From Vibrio cyclitrophicus (GTDB lineage Bacteria; Pseudomonadota; Gammaproteobacteria; Enterobacterales; Vibrionaceae): 64,000 nucleotides of DNA. Positions 10,516-18,618 of the stretch are shown one piece after another. The notes under the pieces were generated by a model. It saw only the letters and a program-made list of their open reading frames with translations, had not been told where the DNA came from and did not search any database. The stretch covers positions 3,224,001 through 3,288,000 of the forward strand of contig NZ_AP025480.1 of the NCBI RefSeq assembly GCF_024347435.1, in the 5' to 3' direction. The translations under genes and the position numbers were made by a program. Positions within the stretch are counted from its first letter, which is position 1. Each line of letters starts with the position of its first letter.

Positions 10516-11505
10516 GTGATGGTTATGACGACGAAAACTTCTCCGACAAACAGCACTGCACAACACGTTATTACTAAGCCACCTTTTACTCTGGCGCTGC
10601 TCCACCCTAAATATTGGGGAGTGTGGTTCGGTTTTGGGTTATTGGCGCTTATCGTTAACGTTCTCCCTTATCGCCTCTTACTGCTGTTAGGCCGATCGTT
10701 AGGTTCTTTGGGCGCTCGTTATGGTAAAAAGCGTGTAGCTGTGGCAACACGTAACTTAGAACTTGCCTTCCCAGATAAGCCAGCAGACGAAGTCGCGGCT
10801 ATGGTCAGTGAAAACTTTAAAAATACCGGCATGGCACTGATCGAAACCGGTATTACCTGGTTTTGGCCAACGTGGCGCTTCAAAAGAATCCTAGTGGATA
10901 AAGACACCCAAACGCTGCGTACACACAAAGCCAACGGTAAAGGTGTTCTACTATGTTGTGTACATGCCTTGAACCTAGAGATCACCGCGCGAGCAATGGC
11001 GGTACTGGGTATTTCTGGGTTAGGTGTTTATCGCCCACACAACAATCCGGCTTATGAATTCATTCAATACAGAGGTCGAACTCAGAACGGCAATCGCCTG
11101 ATTCACCGTAAAGACGTGAAGCGTATGATTCGAATCCTGCGTCAGGGGGAGATCCTTTTCTACCTACCGGATCATGATTACGGCCGTAATAAGTCTGTAT
11201 TTGTGCCTTTCTTCGCAGTAGAAGATGCATGTACCACCACAGGCACCAGCATTCTTGCGTACACCAGCCGATGTGCCCTTGTACCGGGTTCTGGCTTTAG
11301 AAATGCCGATGGCAAGTATGAGATCATGGCTGACGAGTCGATAGAAGATAACTATCCGCAAAAAGATGAGAAAGCGGCGGCGGCTTACATGAACAGCTAC
11401 CTAGAGAAGATTATCTTAAGAGCACCAGAACAATGGATGTGGCTACACAAGCGCTTCAAGACAATGGAAGATCCAGAAGCTGAACGCGGTATTCGTTATA
11501 AATAG
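10516..11505 (+). CDS. Lipid A late acyltransferase (LpxL/LpxM/LpxN family)
   Basis: A Kdo2-lipid A acyltransferase that adds a secondary acyl chain to lipid A at the inner membrane. Seen: one N-terminal membrane segment (about residues 33-65), the catalytic HxxxxE motif (VHALNLE, near residues 154-159), and the family block FYLPDHDYG in the second half. Vibrio cholerae has two such genes next to pyrE; only one is present here, so whether it is the laurate or the hydroxylaurate enzyme is open. Start codons GTG 10516, ATG 10519 and ATG 10525 are all in frame and none has a clear ribosome site. Convergent with pyrE. Confidence 0.87.
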   Translation: MMVMTTKTSPTNSTAQHVITKPPFTLALLHPKYWGVWFGFGLLALIVNVLPYRLLLLLGRSLGSLGARYGKKRVAVATRNLELAFPDKPADEVAAMVSENFKNTGMALIETGITWFWPTWRFKRILVDKDTQTLRTHKANGKGVLLCCVHALNLEITARAMAVLGISGLGVYRPHNNPAYEFIQYRGRTQNGNRLIHRKDVKRMIRILRQGEILFYLPDHDYGRNKSVFVPFFAVEDACTTTGTSILAYTSRCALVPGSGFRNADGKYEIMADESIEDNYPQKDEKAAAAYMNSYLEKIILRAPEQWMWLHKRFKTMEDPEAERGIRYK

Positions 11506-11530
11506 AGTGGTCGCTATAAATAATTGAACC

Positions 11531-11564
11531 AAAAGAAAAGGGGCTGATGATTCATCAGCCCCTT
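11531..11564 (-). terminator. Terminator of pyrE
   Basis: A stem GGGGCTGATGA/TCATCAGCCCC is followed on minus by TTTTCTTTT. On plus the downstream run is poor, so it mainly serves pyrE but may also stop the convergent acyltransferase transcript. Confidence 0.85.
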
Positions 11565-11592
11565 GTGCATTCTATAGCTATAACAAACTCTA

Positions 11593-12234
11593 TTAGATGC
11601 CGTACTGAGCGCGGTACGCTTTTACTGCGTCTAGATGTGCTGCATCTGTACCTTTCTCTTCAAGGAAAGTCACAAGGTCAGTTAGGCTAACAATTGAGAT
11701 GATTGCACAACCGAAATCGCGTTCAACTTCTTGAATTGCAGACAGCTCGCCTTTGCCTTTCTCTTGACGGTCGATAGCAACAAGCACACCCGCTAAATCC
11801 GCACCGTTCGCTTGGATGATTTCCATCGACTCACGAATTGCAGTACCTGCAGTGATCACATCATCTACCAGCATGATGCGGCCTTCAAGTGCGCTACCAA
11901 CTAGATTGCCACCTTCACCGTGGTCTTTCGCTTCTTTACGGTTAAAGCAGTAAGGCGTGTCCACATCGTGGTGATCTGCCAATGCTACGGCTGTTGTCGT
12001 TGCAATTGGGATGCCCTTGTACGCAGGGCCAAATAGTACGTCAAACTCAATACCTGAATCTGCCAATGCTGCTGCGTAGAAGCGACCTAAACGCGCTAAG
12101 TCACGACCTGTATTAAACAATCCAGCATTGAAGAAGTAAGGGCTCTTACGTCCAGACTTTAAAGTAAACTCACCAAACTTAAGTACTTCTTTCTCTAGTG
12201 CAAATTCAATAAATTCACGTTGATATGCTTTCAT
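11593..12234 (-). CDS. pyrE: Orotate phosphoribosyltransferase
   Basis: PyrE joins orotate to PRPP to make OMP, the fifth step of pyrimidine synthesis. Seen: the PRPP-binding motif [12 protein letters not shown] around residues 120-131 and the flexible loop [12 protein letters not shown]. The start [13 protein letters not shown] at 12234 gives 213 residues as in E. coli; AGAGG lies six bases before it but directly abuts the in-frame ATG at 12240, so the inner start is preferred. It follows rph on the same strand but is separated by a terminator and a structured leader. Confidence 0.96.
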   Translation of the reverse strand: MKAYQREFIEFALEKEVLKFGEFTLKSGRKSPYFFNAGLFNTGRDLARLGRFYAAALADSGIEFDVLFGPAYKGIPIATTTAVALADHHDVDTPYCFNRKEAKDHGEGGNLVGSALEGRIMLVDDVITAGTAIRESMEIIQANGADLAGVLVAIDRQEKGKGELSAIQEVERDFGCAIISIVSLTDLVTFLEEKGTDAAHLDAVKAYRAQYGI

Positions 12235-12321
12235 GCTCATCCTCTAAATTAATTTACTTTCCAATTCCTAACTTCCAAACACTTCGAAAGCTAACGATGA
12301 TGTATTTTCTAAATAGATAGC

Positions 12322-12396
12322 ACTACAACAAGGCAGCAAGGTTTTTCAGCCCTATGAGCATAGGGGACCTATGTGATTAGGGTGAAAAATTGTAGC
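12322..12396 (-). promoter_or_regulatory. Structured leader upstream of pyrE
   Basis: An outer pair CTACAA/TTGTAG and TTTTTCA/TGAAAAA encloses two overlapping, mutually exclusive inner hairpins: CCCTAT/ATAGGG (12350-12365) and ATAGG/CCTAT (12360-12372). Alternative folds in a pyrE leader suggest attenuation-like control, known for enteric pyrE. No T run follows the inner hairpins on minus, so a classic attenuator is not proven. Confidence 0.4.
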
Positions 12397-12426
12397 TAAC
12401 ACAGGTGTAGAGTTATATATGATGAA

Positions 12427-12456
12427 AATAAAAAATAGCCCCCAAATGGGAGCTAT
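12427..12456 (-). terminator. Terminator after rph
   Basis: On minus, ATAGCTCCCA pairs with TGGGGGCTAT with one mismatch, then comes a T-rich run (ATTTTTTATTTT). It lies right after the rph stop, between rph and pyrE. Confidence 0.8.
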
Positions 12457-12463
12457 CTAAAAA

Positions 12464-13180
12464 CTATTCTGCTAACGCCGACTTCTGCGCTTCAACAATA
12501 TCGGCAATGCCCTTATTCGCCAGAGCTAAAAGCTGCATCAGCTCTTCGTGGCTGAACGGTTCGCCTTCTGCGGTGCCTTGAATCTCAATCATCTTACCGT
12601 CTTCCGTCATGACAACGTTCATGTCGGTATCGGCTGCTGAGTCTTCAACGTACTCAAGGTCACACAATGCTTGTGCACCAACGATGCCCACTGAAACTGC
12701 CGCTACGTGGCCTTTCATTGGGTTCTTTTTCAGTTTACCGCTTGCTAATAAGCTGTTGATAGCATCAGCCATCGCAACGCTTGCACCTGAGATAGAAGCA
12801 GTACGAGTACCGCCGTCTGCTTGGATAACATCACAATCGACAGTGATCATGATTTCACCCAGTACTTTCAGGTCAACAACAGCACGTAGGCTACGAGCGA
12901 TCAGACGTTGGATTTCCATCGTACGACCACCTTGCTTGCCGCTCGCCGCTTCACGACGGTTACGAGTGTGCGTTGCACGTGGAAGCATACCGTATTCAGC
13001 GGTTACCCAACCCTTTCCTTGGCCTTTTAACCAACGCGGTACGTTTTCTTCTACCGTCGCATTACATAGAACTTTGGTGTTGCCGAACTCAACTAATACA
13101 GAACCTTCAGCATAAGCTGTGTAGTTACGAGTAATTTTAATTGGACGAATTTGATCTACAGCGCGGTCATTTGGACGCAT
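12464..13180 (-). CDS. rph: Ribonuclease PH
   Basis: RNase PH is a phosphate-dependent 3'-5' exonuclease that trims tRNA 3' ends, acting as a hexamer. Seen: the family start [14 protein letters not shown], the phosphate-binding and hexamer-forming RRE and TRTASISGA segments, and the catalytic-site aspartates in [14 protein letters not shown]. Its 238 residues match the family, and it is not the frameshifted form known from E. coli K-12. Divergent from yicC across 333 bases that hold a 17-bp tandem repeat. Confidence 0.97.
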   Translation of the reverse strand: MRPNDRAVDQIRPIKITRNYTAYAEGSVLVEFGNTKVLCNATVEENVPRWLKGQGKGWVTAEYGMLPRATHTRNRREAASGKQGGRTMEIQRLIARSLRAVVDLKVLGEIMITVDCDVIQADGGTRTASISGASVAMADAINSLLASGKLKKNPMKGHVAAVSVGIVGAQALCDLEYVEDSAADTDMNVVMTEDGKMIEIQGTAEGEPFSHEELMQLLALANKGIADIVEAQKSALAE

Positions 13181-13312
13181 TGGTATCTACCTTATTAACA
13201 GTCTGAAGTGATTAACTATCGAAAGAGTGCATCACCTAAGAAAGGGGTGAGACAGTTTTGATTGGGGCAAGATTATATAGCAGTTTACCTTTCAAATCTA
13301 TTTACTGTTCGA

Positions 13313-13387
13313 AGCTATTGGTTATTAGGAGCTATTAGTCATTAAACGCTATTGCTCATTAAAAGCGATTGGCCATTAAAAGCTAAT
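13313..13387. repeat. Degenerate 17-bp tandem repeat, four units, between rph and yicC
   Basis: Units of exactly 17 bases start at 13313, 13330, 13347 and 13364, with a partial fifth at 13381. The consensus is close to AGCTATTGGTCATTAAA. The units differ at two to five positions, so the array is old or under weak constraint. The rest of the 13181-13513 spacer shows no other feature beyond presumed divergent promoters. Confidence 0.8.
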
Positions 13388-13513
13388 CTCCATGAAAGGG
13401 GGAGTTATCGCAAAGGCTATCGATAGTGAAAAGCGACAGGCTTCGGGAGTACACCATATCGTGATACTATTCGTGCGCGTTATTTTCAGAATGATAAAAG
13501 ACAGGAAAATTCG

Positions 13514-14380
13514 ATGATTTATAGTATGACCGCGTACGCGCGTAAAGAAGTAAAAGGCGATTGGGGTACAGCAGTATGGGAAATCCGTAGTGTAAACCAA
13601 CGCTACCTAGAAACTTACTTCCGTATGCCTGAACAGTTCCGTGGTTTAGAACCAATCTTACGTGAGCGTTTCCGTAAGCGTCTAGCGCGCGGTAAGGTTG
13701 AATGTAACCTACGCTTTGAGGCAAACCCAGCGGCAAAAGGTGAGCTAAGTATCAACGAAGGTTTGGCTCAGCAAGTCATTAATGCAGCTAACCAAGTTAT
13801 GACCATGACAGGTGAAAACAGCCGTTTGAACCCATTCCAAGTCATGAACTGGCCTGGCGTGATGGAAACGCCAGAGCAAGATATGGATGCCATCAACAAA
13901 GACCTGCTAGAAGCATTCAACGATGCGATTGCAGAGTTCATTGATGCTCGTGCTCGTGAAGGTGAAAACATGAAGGCGCTCATCGTTCAGCGCTTGGATG
14001 CGATCACTGAAGAAGTAGTGAAAGTTCGTGCACGCATGCCTGAGATCCTAGAATGGCAACGTGAGCGTCTACTTAACAAATTTGAAGAAGCTAAAGTTGA
14101 GCTTGAAGGTTCTCGCGTTGAACAAGAGCTTATCCTGCTAGCACAGAAGTCAGACGTCGCAGAAGAGCTAGACCGCCTAGACTCTCACGTGAAAGAAGCC
14201 AATGCAGTATTGAAGAAAGGTGGCGCTTGTGGCCGTAAGCTTGACTTCATGATGCAAGAGTTCAACCGTGAATCAAACACGCTAGCGTCTAAGTCGATCA
14301 GCACAGACATCACAGCATCGGGCGTAGAGCTTAAGGTTCTTATCGAACAGATGCGTGAGCAGATCCAGAATATTGAGTAA
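13514..14380 (+). CDS. yicC: YicC family endoribonuclease
   Basis: YicC-family proteins are endoribonucleases; E. coli YicC takes part in small-RNA turnover. Seen: the family start MIYSMTAYARKE, the segment GKVECNLRF, and the conserved C-terminal QEFNRESNTLASKS followed by the helix ending QIQNIE. 288 residues is normal. The last 21 bases form the left attachment site of the 7.2-kb island at 14360-21542; integration kept the protein end intact because the attachment site restores the same codons. The native yicC terminator is now probably the hairpin at 21622-21648, beyond the island. Confidence 0.95.
   Translation: MIYSMTAYARKEVKGDWGTAVWEIRSVNQRYLETYFRMPEQFRGLEPILRERFRKRLARGKVECNLRFEANPAAKGELSINEGLAQQVINAANQVMTMTGENSRLNPFQVMNWPGVMETPEQDMDAINKDLLEAFNDAIAEFIDARAREGENMKALIVQRLDAITEEVVKVRARMPEILEWQRERLLNKFEEAKVELEGSRVEQELILLAQKSDVAEELDRLDSHVKEANAVLKKGGACGRKLDFMMQEFNRESNTLASKSISTDITASGVELKVLIEQMREQIQNIE
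14360..14380 (+). other. attL of the yicC island
   Basis: The core starts CAGATCCAGAA and ends TAA, which is the yicC stop codon. It differs from attR at two positions (14371 and 14377). Confidence 0.85.
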
Positions 14381-14401
14381 AATCCTATCAGATCTTGATA
14401 A

Positions 14402-14506
14402 GCCCATAAATACCAATAAAAGCAAATATTTATGGGCAAAATCTTTCCTAACATGTCCTAATAAATCCTATTACTACCCATTTTATTGGGGGAGTGATAT
14501 GGGTAG
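14402..14506. repeat. Inverted-repeat cluster between attL and the integrase gene
   Basis: Two perfect inverted repeats are seen: GCCCATAAATA (14402-14412) with its complement at 14427-14437, and CTACCCAT (14474-14481) with ATGGGTAG (14499-14506). A further CTACCCA lies at 14551. Position next to attL suggests integrase arm sites, a directionality-factor site or a transfer origin. The first repeat could also be a weak terminator for yicC. Confidence 0.5.
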
Positions 14507-14608
14507 AGCTTCATCAAAACTCTTTCCTAAACAACAGTTTCATCACTTTACTACCCACCACTATGGAAGCTATTATTGGCATATCTTCTTTTTGCTCAGG
14601 ATAGCGGT

Positions 14609-15823
14609 ATGGGAAAGCTAAAGGTAAACCAAATTAAGTCTCTGGTTAGCAACAATAAAGTTGGTCGTCATAGTGACGGTGATGGCTTGTACCTGATGAT
14701 TCCTAAATCTGGTCAAGCTTATTGGATGCTCAGATATACAATTATGGGTAAGCGCCGTGAGATGACTATAGATAAGGTTCAGCACCTCTCTCTGGCTGAT
14801 GCTCGATACAAGGCATTAGAGTTGAAGAAGAAAATCAGTAATGAAGAGGATCCGTTAGCAGAGCGCAAACAGCATCAAGCCATAACTATTAAGCTGGTCA
14901 ATCATCTATATGAAGATTGGTATGCAGATCTAGCTAGCAGATTGAAGCATCCCAATATCCCTCAAAGGATCTACCAACGAGATATAAAACCGATTATTGG
15001 CGGAAAAAAAATCACTTCCGTAACCCCTCTTGATATCCGAACAATCATAAGAAATGTTGCAAATAGTGGACGTCCTACCGTTGCCAATGACACGCTCATG
15101 TATTGCAAACAATTGTTTAATCATGGCGTTAAGCTAGGTTTAAGTGATAAAAATCCAGCATCGGCATTTTCTGTGAATGACGCAGGAGGTGTTGAAGCAA
15201 GTAGAGAGCGCAAACTTACTCTTGATGAGATTCAAATAACCTTTGAAATTTTCCAAGCAAACGCAACAAGCTTTGGGCGGGATAACTATTTAGCTTGCGC
15301 TATGCTACTTTCTCTCGGAGTACGAAAATCAGAGCTAACAGAAGCTAGATGGTCTGAGTTTGACCTAGACAATGCACTGTGGCACTTACCTGATGAAAGA
15401 GCAAAGAAAGGAAGAGGAATAACCATACCACTTACTGAACAAGTAATGACATGGCTGAAAGAGCTACATATTAGAGCTTGTGGATCTGAGTACGTGTTTC
15501 CAGCAAGAAGATCTAGCAAACTCCCTCACATGGGAAAAGACACCTTAAATAGAGCAATATCAAAGCTATTTGGACGAGAGCCCGGACGAAAAGTGCAGCC
15601 ACCAAATAAAATGGGGGAAATGGAGCTTTTCACCGTACATGATCTAAGAAGGACTTTCCGAACTCTGCTTTCTCAATGTGGTGTTGCTCCACATATTGCA
15701 GAACGATGCTTGAATCATAAGCTGGGAAAGCAGATTGATACTTATGATAAGCATGACTTCTTAGAAGAGCGGAAACGTGCTTTGGATAAGCTATCCAAGT
15801 TACTCGATTCATACATCAAGTAA
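14609..15823 (+). CDS. Tyrosine recombinase, island integrase
   Basis: Catalyses site-specific integration and excision of the island at yicC. Seen: an N-terminal DUF4102-type arm-binding domain (GRHSDGDGLYLMIPKSG), a core-binding domain (about residues 95-180), and a catalytic domain with R239 (GVRKSEL), H344 and R347 (VHDLRRTF), H370 (LNHKLG) and nucleophile Y379 (DTYDKH). 404 residues. The ATG at 14609 has CAGGA seven bases upstream; an in-frame TTG at 14576 is less likely. It is transcribed away from attL and ends two bases from the convergent flagellin stop. The P4-like integrase family usually pairs with AlpA-type factors, and one lies at 18166. Confidence 0.93.
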   Translation: MGKLKVNQIKSLVSNNKVGRHSDGDGLYLMIPKSGQAYWMLRYTIMGKRREMTIDKVQHLSLADARYKALELKKKISNEEDPLAERKQHQAITIKLVNHLYEDWYADLASRLKHPNIPQRIYQRDIKPIIGGKKITSVTPLDIRTIIRNVANSGRPTVANDTLMYCKQLFNHGVKLGLSDKNPASAFSVNDAGGVEASRERKLTLDEIQITFEIFQANATSFGRDNYLACAMLLSLGVRKSELTEARWSEFDLDNALWHLPDERAKKGRGITIPLTEQVMTWLKELHIRACGSEYVFPARRSSKLPHMGKDTLNRAISKLFGREPGRKVQPPNKMGEMELFTVHDLRRTFRTLLSQCGVAPHIAERCLNHKLGKQIDTYDKHDFLEERKRALDKLSKLLDSYIK

Positions 15824-15825
15824 AT

Positions 15826-17052
15826 TCAACTCAAAAGGCTGACCGCATTGCGAGGATAATCTTTAGCTTGAGCAAGCAAAGACGTCCCAACTTCTTTGAG
15901 AATTGACTGTTTAGTTAGATTGGTGGTTTCTTTTGCAAAATCCGTATCTCGAATTTGGCTTTTGCTGGCTACTACATTCTCTGATGATTGGGACAAGTTA
16001 TTTATGGCATGAGATAATCGATTTTGGACTGTTCCTAACTTAGCTCTTTCCGAGTCGACTAGGTGTAATACCGCATCAAGTTTATCAAGGACAGTGTCAG
16101 TACTTGAAGCTTCATATAGGTCAGGTACAACAAAGAAAGATTCTTCTTCGATGTCAGCAGCGTACTCTCCTCCTTCTCCTCTAAATGGGCCACCGAAATA
16201 TGCAGGTGCATCTATACCCCGCCACAGCACTCTTGAATTATCAGCTAGTGCGTAATAGCTTAACCTCGGTCCTTTAGAAGCAAGTCTGCCATTATCAAAG
16301 AACAAATCTTCCTCATCAATAAACGCTCTCATTTTGTCACCATGTTGATCGTTTATTTCATCCACAATATCATTCAGAGAGGAGCCCTTGGGTAACTCTA
16401 TTGATATAGGTTCATTCCCATCAAGAGTATAGTTACCTTCAAATACTTCAAAATTGATAGTAAAATCAGTAAAAGCACGCCAATTTTCTAACGAGCTTGG
16501 TTTAACAGCTCTAAACCTAGTTATCTTGGAGGCTACCTGATTTTCTTCCTCTTGAAATTTTTCAAAATCGGGTATGGTTAACCTGATAGCCTCTCCTGCA
16601 TTAGCTCCAACTTGAAACATGCGCTCAGAATTTTCTCCATTGAGTAGCTTTTGTCCCGCATAGCTAGTTGTTTGAATTATACGGTTTAACTCATCCTTTA
16701 ATGCGCTATATTCCTGACTAATAGCAGTGCGGTCTTCTGTTGCTAAAGAACCATTGGCATATCTGAGTGTAAGATCACGCATACGAGTTAGGTTCTCGGT
16801 ATATTCATTCATCGCACCTTCAGCAGTCTGTAGCATAGACATACCATCGTTTGCATTTCGAATAGCAACATCCATTCCACGGCTCTGTGCATGCAATCTA
16901 TTAGAGATCTGAAGACCAGCAGCATCGTCTTTCGCGTTATTAATCTTCATACCTGACGACAAGCGCTCCATCGAAACAGAGTGACTATTCATCACTCGGT
17001 GTAAACCTTGTGAACCCTTCATTGCAACTATGTTTGTATTAACGCTTAGCAT
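15826..17052 (-). CDS. Flagellin, island-encoded
   Basis: A complete flagellin, the secreted subunit of the flagellar filament. Seen: the N-terminal D0/D1 helices (MLSVNTNIVAMKG, SMERLSSGMKINNAKDDAAG, then GMDVAIRNANDGMSMLQTAEGAMNE), and the matching C-terminal D1/D0 helices ending SLLAQAKDYPRNAVSLLS. The middle (about residues 155-320) is divergent, has a Flagellin_IN-like stretch around INDQHGDKMRAF, and contains tryptophans, which is uncommon in flagellins. 408 residues, similar to or slightly longer than Vibrio polar flagellins. The start at 17052 fits the family and follows the sigma28 promoter at 17097-17123; an in-frame start at 17091 would lie at the transcription start. Flagellins normally sit in the polar flagellar cluster; here one is cargo beside an integrase. 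Confidence 0.93.
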   Translation of the reverse strand: MLSVNTNIVAMKGSQGLHRVMNSHSVSMERLSSGMKINNAKDDAAGLQISNRLHAQSRGMDVAIRNANDGMSMLQTAEGAMNEYTENLTRMRDLTLRYANGSLATEDRTAISQEYSALKDELNRIIQTTSYAGQKLLNGENSERMFQVGANAGEAIRLTIPDFEKFQEEENQVASKITRFRAVKPSSLENWRAFTDFTINFEVFEGNYTLDGNEPISIELPKGSSLNDIVDEINDQHGDKMRAFIDEEDLFFDNGRLASKGPRLSYYALADNSRVLWRGIDAPAYFGGPFRGEGGEYAADIEEESFFVVPDLYEASSTDTVLDKLDAVLHLVDSERAKLGTVQNRLSHAINNLSQSSENVVASKSQIRDTDFAKETTNLTKQSILKEVGTSLLAQAKDYPRNAVSLLS

Positions 17053-17096
17053 AACTAGATGAGCCTCATTAACTACGAAATAACTGAACAATTAAC

Positions 17097-17123
17097 CTAT
17101 CGGCTGCATATGCATTTTGTTTA
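17097..17123 (-). promoter_or_regulatory. Sigma28 (FliA) promoter of the island flagellin
   Basis: On minus: TAAA (17120-17123), exactly 15 bases, then GCCGATAG (17097-17104). The known FliA consensus is TAAA-N15-GCCGATAA, so 11 of 12 defined bases match. The predicted start lies about 38 bases before the flagellin ATG. This would put the cargo gene under the host late-flagellar sigma factor. Confidence 0.9.
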
Positions 17124-17302
17124 GCAATTAGTGCTTAGAAAGCTAGATTAACAGTGTCAAAGCTAATCCAGCTCGTTGCCTCTTCGCCTAAAACTCTAGG
17201 TTAAAGCTAAATAAAATGCAGTGTTGTTAAGCTACTTTCGTAGAAGTTAGGTCTAAATACTTAAAACATAACCATATTTGGTTCTATGAGATAATGATGA
17301 AA

Positions 17303-18151
17303 TCAAAACTCGGAGCGTTTTATCTTCTTCCATTCTCTTGCACGATATTGAAACAAGAATTTTCTTCTACCTAGTTCATTCATCCAACATAAGTAGTCAC
17401 AAAATAGTAAAGTATCTAATCTGTACTTCTTAGTACAACGTCTAAAACCATTCGTTTTATAGTCTCGAACTTCGTTAAAACCTAATTTGCATAAGTAACT
17501 TAGTTGTTTTACTGGATTACCTATCTTTTGAACCATGAAAGGACGAGCAGTAACTCCACTCTTAATATGCTCGGGGTGAAGACGTTTTATTTTGTCAGAA
17601 AGACGTCCTAAGGCTTGTTCATTTCCTGTTAGCTTGGTCAAAAGATGGTAGTGACTCAGCCATTTTTGCGGTGACTTATGAAAATCCATCTCTAAAGATC
17701 CTAATACCGGACCATCAATACCGCTGCTAGAAAGCAATTTACGTAAACGGTCTTTATCTGCTTGAACGTCATAATTGAGAAACTCGTATGCCTCGATGTT
17801 TCTAGAGTACTGAACCAAATGTAAAGCACAGTAGCGTATACTAGTTCCCATATTTAGCTCAGTTAACATGGCTTCTAATATCGATGTCACATGCTCAATT
17901 TGATGCTGACGTGTACAGCGTTTGCAAGCTGGGCTTCTACATTCTTCTCCGTCGATACAGTTTTCAAGCATATCCGCTAGGTTATGCATATCCGCATTCG
18001 TGTACCTTCTTCCACGAACTTGAAATAGATCATTTGCCCTAGATCTCAATGTGTCGATCCTAAAAATGTCTTCCTCGTAAGCTTGGTGTTCATCGTATAT
18101 CCATTCCCAATTTTCAAGCTTCAGATCGTATAAAAAATCATGAAGTTCCAT
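17303..18151 (-). CDS. Possible HUH-type replication or relaxase protein of the island
   Basis: Not firmly recognised. Seen in 282 residues: a cysteine cluster CRSPACKRC at about residues 71-79 that could bind zinc, a segment MDFHKSPQKWLSHYHLL around residues 154-170 whose HYH resembles the His-hydrophobic-His metal motif of HUH endonucleases, and a YLCKLG segment about 55 residues later that could hold the catalytic tyrosine (YxxK pattern). This order is that of rolling-circle initiators. The tail is strongly basic. It follows the alpA-like gene by 14 bases on the same strand, so the two likely form an excision/replication operon. An unrelated DNA-binding protein remains possible. Confidence 0.5.
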   Translation of the reverse strand: MELHDFLYDLKLENWEWIYDEHQAYEEDIFRIDTLRSRANDLFQVRGRRYTNADMHNLADMLENCIDGEECRSPACKRCTRQHQIEHVTSILEAMLTELNMGTSIRYCALHLVQYSRNIEAYEFLNYDVQADKDRLRKLLSSSGIDGPVLGSLEMDFHKSPQKWLSHYHLLTKLTGNEQALGRLSDKIKRLHPEHIKSGVTARPFMVQKIGNPVKQLSYLCKLGFNEVRDYKTNGFRRCTKKYRLDTLLFCDYLCWMNELGRRKFLFQYRAREWKKIKRSEF

Positions 18152-18165
18152 TTTCTACTATCCTC

Positions 18166-18354
18166 TCATTTTCCCGATGAATCACACGAATCAATCCATT
18201 TTTGAACATCCGAGATTCGCCAAAAAACTATACGACCACACTTCTTCGTGTGTTCTGGAAACTTCCCTTGAGAGATCCACAAGTACAATGTTGAGTTAGA
18301 GATGCGTAGCTGATCCAAAATCATTTCACGTCGAATCAAACCTAAATCTGTCAT
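18166..18354 (-). CDS. AlpA-like excisionase / regulator
   Basis: A 62-residue MerR-like helix-turn-helix protein of the AlpA type, which in P4-like elements activates or directs integrase-mediated excision. Seen: LIRREMILDQLRISNSTLYLWISQGKFPEHTK, the winged helix-turn-helix recognition part, followed by FWRISDVQKWID, the wing and last helix of the family. It has the ribosome site AAGGAG about seven bases upstream. First gene of a minus-strand operon with the HUH-like gene; the promoter region upstream holds five palindromes shared with the divergent regulator gene. Confidence 0.85.
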   Translation of the reverse strand: MTDLGLIRREMILDQLRISNSTLYLWISQGKFPEHTKKCGRIVFWRISDVQKWIDSCDSSGK

Positions 18355-18430
18355 GACATTCTCCTTATTTTTTATGTCACAACTCGATTTACAGTTTTCA
18401 AAAATACCCTATTCGAACATAACTCAAACC

Positions 18431-18617
18431 TTGTGAGACTCACAAAGAACACTCTCAAACACCAAAACTCGTGAGACTCACAGTCAAAAAGCATATATCT
18501 ATCAATCAATTAAAACCACCACTTCATCGTGAGACTCACAAGTATGAAATTATTCATTGAATTTTTGTGAGTCTCACGGCATAGTGTGGTTGTGTATAAC
18601 TTTTGTGAGCCTCACAA
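18431..18617. promoter_or_regulatory. Five palindromic operators (GTGAG-N-CTCAC) in the divergent promoter region
   Basis: Copies lie at 18431-18445, 18470-18483, 18528-18541, 18565-18579 and 18603-18617. All share GTGAG-N-CTCAC, with A, A, A, T and C at the centre; copies 1 and 5 extend the symmetry to TTGTGAG/CTCACAA. Spacing between centres is about 38, 58, 37 and 38 bases. The last copy ends one base before the start codon of the 18619 gene, so binding there would block its translation start and promoter. They may be repressor sites, replication iterons, or both. Confidence 0.88.
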
Positions 18618-18618
18618 A

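Noticed and set aside
17053..17091. Longer flagellin starting at 17091
   Set aside because: It would begin at the predicted transcription start and add a non-flagellin leader; ATG 17052 matches the family N-terminus.
18431..18617. Regularly spaced short repeats that could suggest a CRISPR array
   Set aside because: The units are 11-15 bp perfect palindromes with uneven spacing of 23-43 bases and lie in a divergent promoter; no cas gene is present. Operators or iterons explain them better.
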